From positions 3,162,001 through 3,226,000 of the forward strand of contig NZ_CP042305.1 of the NCBI RefSeq assembly GCF_007859675.1: a stretch of 64,000 bases of DNA, read 5' to 3'. Below are positions 52,845 through 63,134 of this stretch, in pieces. Under the pieces are notes generated by a model. It saw only the letters and a list, made by a program, of their open reading frames with translations. It was not told where the DNA came from and ran no database searches. The stretch is from Humibacter ginsenosidimutans. GTDB lineage: Bacteria > Actinomycetota > Actinomycetes > Actinomycetales > Microbacteriaceae. The position numbers and the translations under genes were made by a program. Position 1 is the first letter of the stretch, and every line of letters starts with the position of its first letter.

Positions 52845-55800
52845 ATGGTCGTGCTCCGTTCCGTCTCTCGCGTGCTGCTGGCGAGTCGTGCTCGACGCAT
52901 CCTCGCGGTGCTCGCCGCCGCCGTGCTCGTGATCGGCGGAGGCGCGATCGGGGCTCTCGCGATCGCTGCGCCGGCCACGGCGGCACCCACCCCTGAGGAT
53001 GCCGTCAAGCCGGTCGCCTCGTACACCTTCGACGGCGACACGGGCACGAAGGTCGTCGATTCCTCCGGCAACGGCAACGATGCGACCTGGGTCGGCACGC
53101 CGTCCTACGCGTCGGGCATCGCAGGCAAGGCGGCATCCGTCAGCGGCGGCGCCAACTACGTCAAGCTGCCGCTCGTCGCGGGCAAGACGGATGCATCGTC
53201 GAGTTTCTCCTACGAGTTCTGGATGCAGGAGCACTCACGCACGAGCTACGGCCCGATCGTGAGCAACCAGAACTTCACGCACTGCTACAACAAGGGTCTG
53301 ACGCTCTACAACCAGACGACCCCCGGCGTGCTCGAGGCGTGCTGGGGGCAGACCTCGGGCGGATCGACCAACGAGTACGTGCACAACATCCAGGGCTCCG
53401 TCGTCGGCGAATGGCATCAGGTCGCGGTCGTCGTCGACCGTTCGGCGAACACGGCCGTCTTCTACGTCGACGGGGTGCAGCAGGCGACGTCGCCGGCCGG
53501 ATCGATCACGAGCACGACCGCGTTCAACAGTGGCCTCGCCTTCAACATCGGCGGACTCAGCGGCAGTGAGACCGACGCGGCCGACGGCGCCACAGACGCA
53601 TCCATCGACGATTTCAACTTCTATGACGCCGCGATCTCGGCAGACCAGGTCGCCGCCGACTTCGCGGCGAGCAACCCCGCGAGCACGGGATACACGATCG
53701 CGTTCGACGGCAACGGTGCGACCGGGGGCAGCACGGCGTCGCAGACGATGACGCTGGGCGAGGCGACGGCGCTGACGAAGAACGGCTTCACTCGCACCGG
53801 GTATCAATTCGTGGGGTGGGCGAAGAGCGCGTCCGGTGCGGTGGCGTACACCGACGGTCAGAGCGTTTCCGATCTCTCCACCACGGCTGGCTCGACGGTC
53901 ACGCTGCACGCCGTATGGAATCGACTGCGTGCAGCGGGGGACTCGGTCGCCCCGATCATCTCCTACGACTTCGACAACGACTCCGGCTCCATCGTCCGGG
54001 ACAGCTCGGGCAATGGCAATGACGGCACCTGGTCGGGAACGGCTTCTTTCGAAGCGGGTGTCGAAGGCCGCTCCGCATATGTCAACTCCCCTGCGGGAAG
54101 TCAGCAGGGCGTCAATTTCTTCCGGCTGCCGCTGATCGCGGGCAAGACGGATGGTGCGTCGAGCTTCTCGTACGTGTTCTGGTTGAAGGAGGCATCCTCC
54201 AGCTCCGATTCGCCGATCGTCTCGAACCAGGATTTCGTGCACTGCTACAACAAGGGCGCCACCCTCTACAACACGGCGGGTCAGCCGGGGATTCTGCGTG
54301 CCTGCTTCGGGCAGAACGGCAGCTCGACCTCGCAGAACTACCTGCCGCAGGTGAGCAGCACGTCCGTGATCGACTCGTGGCACCAGGTCGCCGTGGTGGT
54401 CGACCGCTCGGCCGGAACGATGACGACGTATCTGGACGGCGCCGTGACGGCGCAGAGCACCGGGCTGACCAGTGTGTTCAACCTCGTCAGCGGATACGCG
54501 TTCGCGGTCGGTGCCGACGGCTCGGGCGCCGACGCCGGCGACGGGTTCGTGAACGCGGACATCGATGACTTCGACTTCTATGCGGCGCCGATCAGCGCCG
54601 GCCAGATTCAGAACGACTACGCGGCGACCAACCCGAACACGACGGCCTCCGACTCGGGGTCCACGATCGACAAGGGCTTCGTGAGTGACACCTTCCGGGC
54701 TCCGCAGGTGCGGGCGGGCGGGGACTTCTCCCAGTCGGTCGCCGGTCTCTGGAACGGCGGAAAGGTCACGTCGTACACGAAGGTCTCCGGCGACGGCTGG
54801 CTCCACGTGAGCAGCGACGGGGTGGTCTCGGGGACCGCGCCGTCTGACGTTCCCGACAACCCCTCGTCGATCACGGTGCAAGCGACGGATGGCACGACCA
54901 CCTCGCAGATCGAGGTGGAGACGACAGTCATCAGAAAGCACGCCTCAGCGCAGCTGGCCACGGCGACGTGGAATCTGTGGGACGCGGGCACGCATGTGAA
55001 CGACTCGACCTTCAAGGACCTCGCCGTGATCGCCGCCAACGGACTCCAGGTGATCGGGCTGCAGGAAGACGACGGCACCGTCGCGACCAGGCTCGCCGAT
55101 GCGCTCGGCTGGCATGCGGTCGAGGGGGGAGGGCGGCACCGCCATCCTCTCCGCTTACCCTGTGGGGGCGGCCGCCGACGCCAAGGCGGTCAGCGCCGAC
55201 CCGGCCGCATCCGCGACCGTACACGCCCTTGGGCAAGACCTGAAGGTCTGGAGCGTCGGACTGGATGACGCGGGCTACGGCCCCGAGACGGCGTGCGTGG
55301 ACGGCACGAAGGATGCCGCGGCGCTGATCGCCGCGGAGAAGGCGTCGGAGCGCTACAGCCAGGCGCAGACCGTGGCGGCCGCGATCGCCAAGGACGTGCC
55401 GAGCGCCGACACGACGCCCGTCATCTTGCTCGGCGATCTCGAGTCGCCTTCGGCGGCGGACTGGACGGCAGCGACCGCCGACGCGCACTGCGGCGTCGGC
55501 GCGACGGCGTGGCCGGTACCGGAACAGCTGACATCGGCCGGCCTCACCGACTCGTTCCGCGTCGCGAACCCTGATCCGACGAAGGCGCCGGGCAACACCT
55601 GGTCGCCGCTCGTGACGACCAACGCGAAGTCGGGCGGTGCCGAGCCGCAGGACCGCATCGACTATGTCGACTTCGCGGGAAGTCCGCTGACCGTTCTCGG
55701 CTCCAACACCCTCGTCGCCGGATGGCCCTCGGCGAAGAACGTGCTCAGCAACTCCTGGACCAGTGATCACCGGGCTGTCGTCACGACCTTCGCGATCGGC

Positions 55801-56514
55801 GGTGTCGCGGCGCCGGCACCGACCGCGACCGTCGCGAAGTCCACGGTGACGTATCAGAAGGGGACTGAGCCGGAGGCGAGCGCACTGCTCAAGGCCGTCG
55901 GAGCATCCTCTGCCCCTGACGGCGCGATCCTGGCGATCGATGCCAGCGCAGTCGACTTCGGAACGGTGGGCACCTACCATGCATCGGTCACGGCCAAGGA
56001 CCCGGACAGCGGCGAGGTGTCGCAGCCGGTGGATGTCACTGTGCGTGTCGTGCCTGTGATCACCGTCTCGCTGGAGCGGTCGACGGCGACCTTCACCTTG
56101 GAGCAGGGCGCGAAATTGAGTGAGACGCAAGTTCAGGCCGCGCTGAATCCGACGCTGAACGTCGACGGGAAGATCGCGATCGACCTGTCGCATGTTCGCG
56201 GAGCGGTCGCGGGCAGCTACCCGGTCACGGTCACCGGGACGGATGCGTACGGCTTCACGGCCCAGGCTCAAGCGCAGGTCGTGATCGCCGAGGGAGGCAC
56301 CACGCCGGGTGGCGGCTCGACCTCGGTCCCGGGTGGCGGCTCGAGCACGCACCACTCGCCGGCGCCGGGTGGATCGTCGCACGGCTCAGGGGACGGTCTG
56401 GCCGTCACCGGTTCGGATGACGCGCTCGTCGTGGAGCTGGCAGCGCTGTTCCTTCTTGCCGGTGCGGTCTCCATCGGAGTCGGTGCTTTGATGGGCCGCC
56501 GCCGTCAGCGATAG
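52845..56514 (+). pseudogene. Surface protein with LamG domains and an endonuclease/exonuclease/phosphatase domain, one frameshift
   Basis: Two frames form a protein of about 1220 residues. Signal peptide (ILAVLAAAVLVIGGGAIGALA), LamG domain 1 (about 50-280), an InlB/Listeria-type repeat (FDGNGATGG to GYQFVGWAKSA), LamG domain 2, an Ig-like segment, then an endonuclease/exonuclease/phosphatase domain starting ATATWNLWDAG. The frame breaks at a G6 run near 55122-55127 inside this domain and continues (TAILSAYPVG, ILLGDLESP, DRIDYVDFAG, SDHRAVVTTFAIGG), followed by two beta domains and the sortase signal LAVTG with helix and RRRQR. It probably hydrolyses phosphodiesters at the cell surface, beside phospholipase C. 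The homopolymer break may be a sequencing error. Confidence 0.82.
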
Positions 56515-56581
56515 GGGCGGACCTTCGGCGAGCCGCGCGAGTTGCCTTCCGAGGAGCACTTCAATGGGCGGCGCCTGCACT

Positions 56582-57523
56582 TCAGTCGAACAGCACGGGG
56601 GCTATGTACATCTGCCGTGCGGTGCGCTCGGAGTTCCACGCGTGGAATGCCGTCAAGATCGTCCGCTCTCCATGCATCACCGAATTGTGCCCGGGGCCGG
56701 CGAGCCGGGTCGATGACGAACTCATGAAGCTCGCACCCGATTCCGCACGATGGTTCCACGGTCCGAACGGATGGGGTGCCGTCGCCACCGAGACCCCGTA
56801 TCCTGCGCCTTCCCACGAGCCGGCGGAGAAGAAGAGGTAGTAGTCCGACCCGTGTCGAGTCACGGTCGGCCCCTCCAGGGTGTGCCAGTCGAAGCGCCGA
56901 CCATAAATCTCGCGACCACGCTCGTAGATCTGCCAGTCGGCATCCGGGGCCAGAACCGGTCGGGCCTTGGCGCCGACGACCGTGGGCTCGGGCAGCCGTG
57001 TGACGGCGAGGTGCGTGCCCGGCCGCGCACCTTCGAGCACATCTCGCGCGAAGAACAGATACCACTGTCCGTCATCGTCGCGAAACGGGTGCGCGTCGAT
57101 CGCGAAGCTCTCCTGCGGGGTGAGGTCGACGCCGCAGTCGACGAAGGGGCCTTCCGGCGTGTCCGCGGCGGCGACTCGGATGTGGTGGCGGTCGATGCCT
57201 CGTCCGACCGAGTAGTACATCCAGTATCTGCCGTCGCGTTCCACGACCTCCGGAGCCCAATACGCGTCACCGAAGACGGTGTCGAGCGGCGTGAGCGCCT
57301 GGCCGAGAGACGTCCAGTGCACGAGGTCATCCGAACGGATCGCTTCGAAAGTCAGAATGTGGCCGTCGCGCGGTCGTGTGGTTCCGTACGCGTAGTACTG
57401 CCCGTTGAATCGGGTCAGGAACGGGTCGGCGAAGTAGTCATCGCGCACGGGCCGTGGATGCGCCGGAAGGTCGAGTCGGGGCATCCGCTGCACCTGCGCG
57501 GTGGTCCGATCGAGGGACGGCAT
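56582..57523 (-). CDS. Glycoside hydrolase family 43 protein
   Basis: 313 residues, a five-blade propeller by family. The three GH43 carboxylates are visible: Asp base in DYFADPFL, Asp in AIDAHPF, and Glu acid in LEGPTV. No signal peptide, so it acts in the cytosol on imported oligosaccharides, likely arabinosides or xylosides. Its ATG shares a base with the stop of the GH1 gene (TGATG), so it is the last gene of the LacI-headed operon. Other starts would lose the upstream coupling. Confidence 0.88.
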   Translation of the reverse strand: MPSLDRTTAQVQRMPRLDLPAHPRPVRDDYFADPFLTRFNGQYYAYGTTRPRDGHILTFEAIRSDDLVHWTSLGQALTPLDTVFGDAYWAPEVVERDGRYWMYYSVGRGIDRHHIRVAAADTPEGPFVDCGVDLTPQESFAIDAHPFRDDDGQWYLFFARDVLEGARPGTHLAVTRLPEPTVVGAKARPVLAPDADWQIYERGREIYGRRFDWHTLEGPTVTRHGSDYYLFFSAGSWEGAGYGVSVATAPHPFGPWNHRAESGASFMSSSSTRLAGPGHNSVMHGERTILTAFHAWNSERTARQMYIAPVLFD

Positions 57524-58824
57524 CAGTGGCCCTCCATCGCTGCACCGCTCGGCGTGGAGTTCTTCGCCTGGAGGGCGAAGCGTTCAGCGGCGGCGGTCGG
57601 CACCCGTGACAAGCTGCCGTCCACCTGCTCTTCGAGGCGGACGAGTCCCATACGCCGCAGGAACGGCGTCTTCGATGACGTCTCGGAGGTGCGTGCGGCG
57701 ACCACGCGATCCTCGACCTGGAACTCCTCGACGTTGCGCCCGCCTGAGGCGTACGACCAGTCGATGAAGTCGAACATCGGCCACCAGGTATAACCCCGCA
57801 CGTCCGCACCGCCGGCAGCCAGCCGGCGCACGGCGTCGATCGAGCCGTCCACCCAGTCGCCCCGCACTCGATCGGAGCCTTCGATGCTCGTCTCCGTCAC
57901 GATGACAGGCGACTCGTATCGTCGAATGAAACCGCGCACGCTGTCGACGAGCCCTTTCGTCCACTGATTGGTGGCGTGTTGCTCTACGGCCCCACCCGTT
58001 TCCGTCAGCGTGCGCGGAGTCAGATCGGGGTAGTAGTTCACCCCGAGGTAGTCGAAGGTCGCCGCGTTGCGGACGAGGTCGTCCAGCTCCGCGGCGGAGG
58101 CACCGTTCTCGATCAGCCACGCGTACTCGTCGTGCTGCGGCGTGACGCGACCGGTGAGGAGATCGGTGGGAAGCATGCCGATCGACTCGAGGTGTCTGGC
58201 GTGCTCGCTGAGCGCCTCGGTGTCGGCTTCATAGATCGCGGATGCCTCGACGTGCACGATCTGCGCGTGCGGGTTGGCGTCACGAACGGCGACGATCGAC
58301 GACTGGATGCCCCGCGCGATGCCCAGCGTCACAGCCGTCCATCCGCGCCACCCGGTGAGCGCGGGTGGCCAGACGCCGCGCAATCCGCAGAACGAGGCCG
58401 TCGTCACCGGTTCGTTGAGCGGTGTGACCGCGTCGACGAGGCCCGCGAAGCGTGCTGCGAACGAGCCCGCGTAGTCGGCGACGACCTGCGGATAGTCCGG
58501 ATCGGCGAAGGAGCCGGAAAGCCAGGTCGGAGTGCCGTAGTGCACGAGATCGGCGATCACCTGCAGGCCGAGGTCGTTGACCGCGAAGTCGAATCGCTCC
58601 TCGAGTCTTCCCCATTCGAAGCGGCCCGGCCTGGTGTGCACGAGCGGCCATTGAGCTCCGTATCGAATCGAGTCGGCGCCGAGGTCACGCGCCATCTTCA
58701 GGTCGTCGCGCCAGCGGCGGTTGTGCTCGGTCAGCTCGAATTCGTCGAGCGGCTGCATGCGTGCGCCGGCGTGCGGATACACGCACGTGTCCTCGATGCC
58801 GAGAATCCAGCCGAACCCGTGCAT
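57523..58824 (-). CDS. Glycoside hydrolase family 1 (beta-glycosidase-like)
   Basis: 433 residues. A GH1-type TIM barrel with the acid/base in VTPLNEPVT and the nucleophile in PVIVTETS; other marks are DSIRYGAQWPLVHTRPGRFEW, DYLGVNYYPD and YTWWPMFDFIDWS. Shorter and more divergent than classic GH1 members (nucleophile motif usually TENG). Cytosolic. The ATG at 58824 overlaps the permease stop (TGATG); the longer frame upstream covers the permease gene. It probably hydrolyses the disaccharide imported by the adjacent ABC transporter. Confidence 0.85.
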   Translation of the reverse strand: MHGFGWILGIEDTCVYPHAGARMQPLDEFELTEHNRRWRDDLKMARDLGADSIRYGAQWPLVHTRPGRFEWGRLEERFDFAVNDLGLQVIADLVHYGTPTWLSGSFADPDYPQVVADYAGSFAARFAGLVDAVTPLNEPVTTASFCGLRGVWPPALTGWRGWTAVTLGIARGIQSSIVAVRDANPHAQIVHVEASAIYEADTEALSEHARHLESIGMLPTDLLTGRVTPQHDEYAWLIENGASAAELDDLVRNAATFDYLGVNYYPDLTPRTLTETGGAVEQHATNQWTKGLVDSVRGFIRRYESPVIVTETSIEGSDRVRGDWVDGSIDAVRRLAAGGADVRGYTWWPMFDFIDWSYASGGRNVEEFQVEDRVVAARTSETSSKTPFLRRMGLVRLEEQVDGSLSRVPTAAAERFALQAKNSTPSGAAMEGH

Positions 58825-59696
58825 CACTTCAGTCCCGTCGTCGCGACGCCGGCGACGAAGTACTTCTGCGCGAAGAAGAACCCGATGGCGATCGGCAGCA
58901 GAGAGATCGTCGCACCGGCGAGCAGAACGGCGTGGTCGGTCACGTGCTGACCGCCGAACAACGTGAGTCCGGCCGGCAGTGTCAGCATGTCGTTGGAGCT
59001 CGTGACGACGAGCGGCCACAAGAGGTCATTCCAGAGGCTCGTGAAGTTGAGGATGGCCACGGTCGCGATCGCGGGCTTCGCCAACGGCATGATCACCCGC
59101 CAGTAGATGCGCCAATGTCCTGCGCCGTCGATCCGAGCGGCCTCGTCGAGATCGGCAGGGATGCTCATGAAGAACTGCCTGAAGAGGAAGATGCCGAAGG
59201 CGCTCGTGGCACGCGGGATGATCAGACCCTGATAGGTGTTGAGCCAGCCGAGATGGAACAGCTGGATGAACACAGGAATCAGCGTGACCTGGAACGGCAC
59301 CATGAGGGTGGCGATCACCAGAACGAAACACACGTTGCGACCGACGAAGCGCAGTCGCGCCAACGCGTACGCGCACATCGAGTCGAAGAGCACCGTGAGT
59401 GCCGTGGTCACGCCGGCGAAGATGAACGAGTTGAAGAGAAGCCGCAGAAAGGGCAGTTGCTGCCAGATGCCCAGATAGCCGTGCAGGGTGATGCTGGTCG
59501 GGAACAAGCTGGCGGGGTTCTGGTAGAGGTCGGCCTCGCTGCGAAAGGAGCCCGACAGCATCCAGATGAACGGCACGAGCGCCAGCACCAATCCGATGCC
59601 GAGGTAGATCCATTTGAGGGTGAGGGCCGCGGAGCGCGCCGCTCGTGAGGTTCGTGTATGCGCTCGTGTCGGAGCCGTGGTGGTGTCAATCGACAT
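58824..59696 (-). CDS. Sugar ABC transporter permease, MalG type
   Basis: 290 residues with six hydrophobic helices, starting after a basic N-terminus. The EAA loop that docks to the ATPase is visible (EAARIDGAGHWRIYWRVIMPLAKPAI). It starts 11 bases inside the end of the upstream permease and its stop overlaps the GH1 start. No ATPase gene lies in the operon, so a shared MsiK-type ATPase encoded elsewhere is likely, as usual in actinobacteria. Confidence 0.94.
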   Translation of the reverse strand: MSIDTTTAPTRAHTRTSRAARSAALTLKWIYLGIGLVLALVPFIWMLSGSFRSEADLYQNPASLFPTSITLHGYLGIWQQLPFLRLLFNSFIFAGVTTALTVLFDSMCAYALARLRFVGRNVCFVLVIATLMVPFQVTLIPVFIQLFHLGWLNTYQGLIIPRATSAFGIFLFRQFFMSIPADLDEAARIDGAGHWRIYWRVIMPLAKPAIATVAILNFTSLWNDLLWPLVVTSSNDMLTLPAGLTLFGGQHVTDHAVLLAGATISLLPIAIGFFFAQKYFVAGVATTGLK

Positions 59697-60666
59697 CGTT
59701 GTACCTGAAGATTCGAAGCTGGATGAGCGAGATGAGCATGATGAGCGCGAAGAGCACCCACGAGATGGCGGCCGCGTAGCCGGTCTGGAAGTTGACGAAG
59801 CCGTCGCGGTAGATGAGGTTCACGAGAGTGTCTGTGCGGTAGAGGGGACCGCCGCCGGTCATGACGTAGACCAGGTCGAACACCTGCAGCGACTGAATCG
59901 TCAGCATCATCGTCGCGAACAGCATGGTCGGTCGGATGCTCGGAAGCGTGATGTACCAGAAGAGCGAGAACTGACCGGCGCCGTCGATGCGGCCCGCCTC
60001 ATAGCGTTCGGCGGGAACGCCCTTGAGCGCGGCGACGAAGAGGATCATCGCGAAGCCGACGCTGCGCCAGACCGAGACGAAGATGAGGGTGGGCAGGGCC
60101 AGCTGCTCCGATTGGAGCCACGCCACCGGTGGCAGGCCGAGCGCCTTCGTGATGCCGCCGACGAGTCCGATATCGGGATCGAGCAGGAACTTCCACACCA
60201 GTCCGAGCGTGGCGAGCGACACGATCGTCGGGAAGAAGAACACCGAACGGGCGATGCGCGTGCCGAGCCCCTCCGACTGCAGTGCGAGCGCCGTGAGCAG
60301 ACCGAGAGCGATGAGCAGCACGACGGAGACGATCGTGAACTCGAGCGTGACTCCGAGAGCGTTCCAGAACTGCGGATCGGAGAAGAGCTTGACGTAGTTG
60401 CCGAGACCGACGAAAGGCTGCACCGCAGCGCCGACCGACCAGTCGAAGAAGCTGTAGTAGAGCGTTCGCAGAATCGGGTACAGCACGAACGTGCCGAGGA
60501 TGAGCAAGCTCGGCGCCATGAACAGCCATGCCGGCTGCCATCGAAAACGTCGACGCCGGCCGCTTCGTGTGCCGCGAGGCGGCTCGTGGTCGTTCTCGCG
60601 GCTCCGGGCGGGAGGGGTCCCGCCGCGCACGCGCGACGGGACCCGCTCGGTGATGCCTGATGTCAT
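59686..60666 (-). CDS. Sugar ABC transporter permease, MalF type
   Basis: 326 residues: a basic 45-residue N-terminus, then six helices beginning WLFMAPSLLILGTFVLYPIL. The EAA loop reads YEAGRIDGAGQFSLFWYITLPSIRPT. It overlaps the binding-protein gene by 4 bases and the MalG-type gene by 11, so the three are translated together. Confidence 0.94.
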   Translation of the reverse strand: MTSGITERVPSRVRGGTPPARSRENDHEPPRGTRSGRRRRFRWQPAWLFMAPSLLILGTFVLYPILRTLYYSFFDWSVGAAVQPFVGLGNYVKLFSDPQFWNALGVTLEFTIVSVVLLIALGLLTALALQSEGLGTRIARSVFFFPTIVSLATLGLVWKFLLDPDIGLVGGITKALGLPPVAWLQSEQLALPTLIFVSVWRSVGFAMILFVAALKGVPAERYEAGRIDGAGQFSLFWYITLPSIRPTMLFATMMLTIQSLQVFDLVYVMTGGGPLYRTDTLVNLIYRDGFVNFQTGYAAAISWVLFALIMLISLIQLRIFRYNDVD

Positions 60667-61922
60667 GACGAGCAGCCGGTGAGACCGTTGATCGTCGAAG
60701 CCGCCTGCTTGGTGGCGGTGGCCACGGGCGTGCCTCGCGTGATCTGTCCGATCAGTGTCGTGTACGCCTGCGAATCCACCTGCGTGGCGTTGGGAACGTG
60801 CGGTAGGTAGAGGCGCGAGTCGGGCACCTGGTCCGCGAAGACCGAGATGGTCGGATCCGCCTTGAGCTTGGCGTCATCCGTCATGTCGGTTCGGAGTGGA
60901 GGGAAGCCGGTCTTGAGCGAGAACTTCTCCTGCACCTTCTTGCTCGTCCAGTACGCCATGAATTCCTGCGCCTGCTGCGGATACTTGGTCTTCGCCGAGA
61001 TCGCCAGGGCCGCGGTCGATCCGAGGGTCACCGACTTGCCGTCGACACCGGCCGGGATCGGGGCGATGCCGAGATCGAGGCCGGCAGCCTTGTATCCCGG
61101 TGCCGCCCACGGACCGTTCATCTCCATCGCGGCCTTGCCAGCCGAGAACAGCGAATCAGCCTGAGCGCCAGTGAGACCGACGGGGCTGATCTTGTCCTTC
61201 GACACGAGATCGCTCCACGTCGACAGACTCTTCTGACCGGCATCCGTCTGCACGACGCTGCAGTGCTTGGAGTTGACGATGTCTCCACCCTCGAGCCATT
61301 GCAGGATGGGCCACATCTGAATGGTCTGGTTGTCTGCCAGCACGAGACCGTACTGGTTCGCCGTCGTGAGCTTCTTGGCGTCTGCGGCGAACTCGGCGAC
61401 TGTCGTCGGCGGTGCAGAGATGCCGGCGGCTGCGAAGGCCTTCTTGTTGTAGTAGAGGCTCAGAGTCGCGAAGTTCGCAGGCACCGCGTAGAGCTTGCCG
61501 TTGTAGGTGAACTCGGCCGCCGTGCCCGGTGCGAGCTTGTCGATGTTGATCTTGGTGTCGCCCGATCCGGTGTTCGTGATCGCCAGAACCTGGTTCTTCT
61601 TGACGTAGTCCGCCACCGCGTTCGGGTCGCTCGACGGGGTCGCGAGATCGGGTCCCTGGCCGGTGAGCCACGCCGACGGCAGCTTCTGCTGGATGGTGTC
61701 CCAGGGCTCGACGGTCATCTTGACCTGGATGTTCGGGTGCGAGGCGTTGAAGTCGCTCACGATCTGCGCGTATCCGGGCCGGTCGCCACCGGTGAATCCC
61801 GTCCACAGCGTCAGCGTGACCTTGGCATTGCTGCCCCCGTCGGTCCCCGACGACGAGCACCCGGACAGTCCAAGTGCTGCGATCGCCCCCGCAGCCACGA
61901 CTGCTGCGATCTTTCTCTTCAT
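60663..61922 (-). CDS. Extracellular sugar-binding lipoprotein of the ABC transporter
   Basis: 419 residues. Lipoprotein signal (MKRKIAAVVAAGAIAALGLSGCS, lipobox LSGC), followed by a family 1 solute-binding protein: LTLWTGFTGGDRPGYAQIVSDFN, YAVPANFATLSLYYNKKAF, AAMEMNGPWA, and the late FMAYWTSKKVQEKFSL. It captures an oligosaccharide at the cell surface for the two permeases downstream. Its start overlaps the LacI regulator stop by 4 bases (ATGA) and its stop overlaps the next start by 4. Confidence 0.94.
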   Translation of the reverse strand: MKRKIAAVVAAGAIAALGLSGCSSSGTDGGSNAKVTLTLWTGFTGGDRPGYAQIVSDFNASHPNIQVKMTVEPWDTIQQKLPSAWLTGQGPDLATPSSDPNAVADYVKKNQVLAITNTGSGDTKINIDKLAPGTAAEFTYNGKLYAVPANFATLSLYYNKKAFAAAGISAPPTTVAEFAADAKKLTTANQYGLVLADNQTIQMWPILQWLEGGDIVNSKHCSVVQTDAGQKSLSTWSDLVSKDKISPVGLTGAQADSLFSAGKAAMEMNGPWAAPGYKAAGLDLGIAPIPAGVDGKSVTLGSTAALAISAKTKYPQQAQEFMAYWTSKKVQEKFSLKTGFPPLRTDMTDDAKLKADPTISVFADQVPDSRLYLPHVPNATQVDSQAYTTLIGQITRGTPVATATKQAASTINGLTGCSS

Positions 61923-63037
61923 TGCGAAATGCTCCTTTGCATGTCATTGCCGTGCGGCTTCTCACCGCGCAAGGGGATCACGTGCTCTGTGTCGTCGTGC
62001 TCGCACCCGCATGACGCGCGGAGAACGAGCTCGACGTCGAGCTCGTGGTGGGTGGGGCCTTGTGCCGACCCGTCGATGAGTCGGAAGAGTTGTTCTGCGG
62101 CGAACCTCGACATCTGTTCGGCCGGCACTCTCACGGTGGTGAGCGCGGGGGTCGCCACGCGGGCGAGACCGAAGTCGTCGAAGCCGACGATGGCAACGTC
62201 GTCGGGGACCCGGATGCCGCGGCTCCGCAGCACGCGCGAGCCGCCGAGGGCCATGTCGTCGTTGGCGAACACGATGCCGTCGAAGCGGATGCCGTCGGCG
62301 AGCAACTGCTCCACCGCCGCCGCGCCGGATGCTTCGCTGAGGTCGCCCTCGATGATGTGGGACGTCTCGTCGAGACCGTGGGCGCGCACCGCCCGAAGAA
62401 AGCCTTCACGACGATCGACACCGGTCTGGTGATCGAGCGTTCCTGTGACGTGTACGGGCGCGGTGACTCCATGCACGTCGATCAGATGCTCGGTGATGGC
62501 TTCGGTGGCGCGCACGTCGTCGATCCCCACGCTCACGGCGTCCGGCAGATATGGGAAATTTCCGATCAGAACGACCGGCAGTCCGGTCTTGACGAGCGCT
62601 TCGATGTTGGGATCGTCGATCGCGGAGCTCGTGACGATCGCACCGTCGGCCGTGCGCGATCGCATGACCCGCTCGTAGGCCACAACGCCGTGCGCCTCAT
62701 CGGGATTGGTCGAGACGATGAGCTGAGAGTCGTGTTCGTTGGCGGCGGAGGCGACGCCCGTGAGCACATGCATGAAGTAGAGGTGACCGAACACGTGCTG
62801 CGACGTGTTCGGCACGACGACGGCGATGGCGCCGGCACGCTGCTTGCGAAGGGCTCGGCCGGCGGAGCTGGGCACATAGCCGAGCTCGTCAGCGGCTTTG
62901 CGGACCGCGTCCCGTGTCTTCTCGCTGATGCGCTCGTGGCCTGAAAGGGCCATAGAGGCGGCCGCCGTCGTGACTCCGACGCGGGACGCGACGTCTTTCA
63001 GGGTGACCGACGCGTGTCCATCGGGCTTCTTCGCCAT
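61919..63037 (-). CDS. LacI family transcriptional regulator, first gene of the sugar operon
   Basis: 372 residues. The helix-turn-helix and hinge read VTLKDVASRVGVTTAAASMALSGHERISEKTRDAV and YVPSSAGRALRKQ; a periplasmic-binding-like ligand domain follows (AIAVVVPNTSQ, FDGIVFANDDMALGG, DDVAIVGFDDFG). A C-terminal extension of about 40 residues has a CGC pair. Two identical 12-base sites at 63052-63087 lie just upstream of its start, so it represses its own operon: regulator, binding protein, two permeases, GH1 and GH43. Confidence 0.94.
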   Translation of the reverse strand: MAKKPDGHASVTLKDVASRVGVTTAAASMALSGHERISEKTRDAVRKAADELGYVPSSAGRALRKQRAGAIAVVVPNTSQHVFGHLYFMHVLTGVASAANEHDSQLIVSTNPDEAHGVVAYERVMRSRTADGAIVTSSAIDDPNIEALVKTGLPVVLIGNFPYLPDAVSVGIDDVRATEAITEHLIDVHGVTAPVHVTGTLDHQTGVDRREGFLRAVRAHGLDETSHIIEGDLSEASGAAAVEQLLADGIRFDGIVFANDDMALGGSRVLRSRGIRVPDDVAIVGFDDFGLARVATPALTTVRVPAEQMSRFAAEQLFRLIDGSAQGPTHHELDVELVLRASCGCEHDDTEHVIPLRGEKPHGNDMQRSISQ

Positions 63038-63051
63038 CGTGCCTCCAGTGC

Positions 63052-63087
63052 TTTATCGATTAACTTAGCGGGTGTTTTATCGATTAA
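63052..63087. promoter_or_regulatory. Two LacI-type operators
   Basis: TTTATCGATTAA at 63052-63063 and again at 63076-63087, centres 24 bp apart. Each is a near-palindrome around ATCGAT. They lie 15-50 bases upstream of the LacI start codon, fitting autorepression of the operon. Confidence 0.75.
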
Positions 63088-63134
63088 GCAAGCGGCTGTC
63101 CCACTGCCTTCTGGAACCGGCCGCGAATCGGTGA

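Noticed and set aside
53235..54941. 568-codon minus-strand frame opposite the LamG surface protein
   Set aside because: Shadow frame with repetitive R, V and G content and no recognisable domain.
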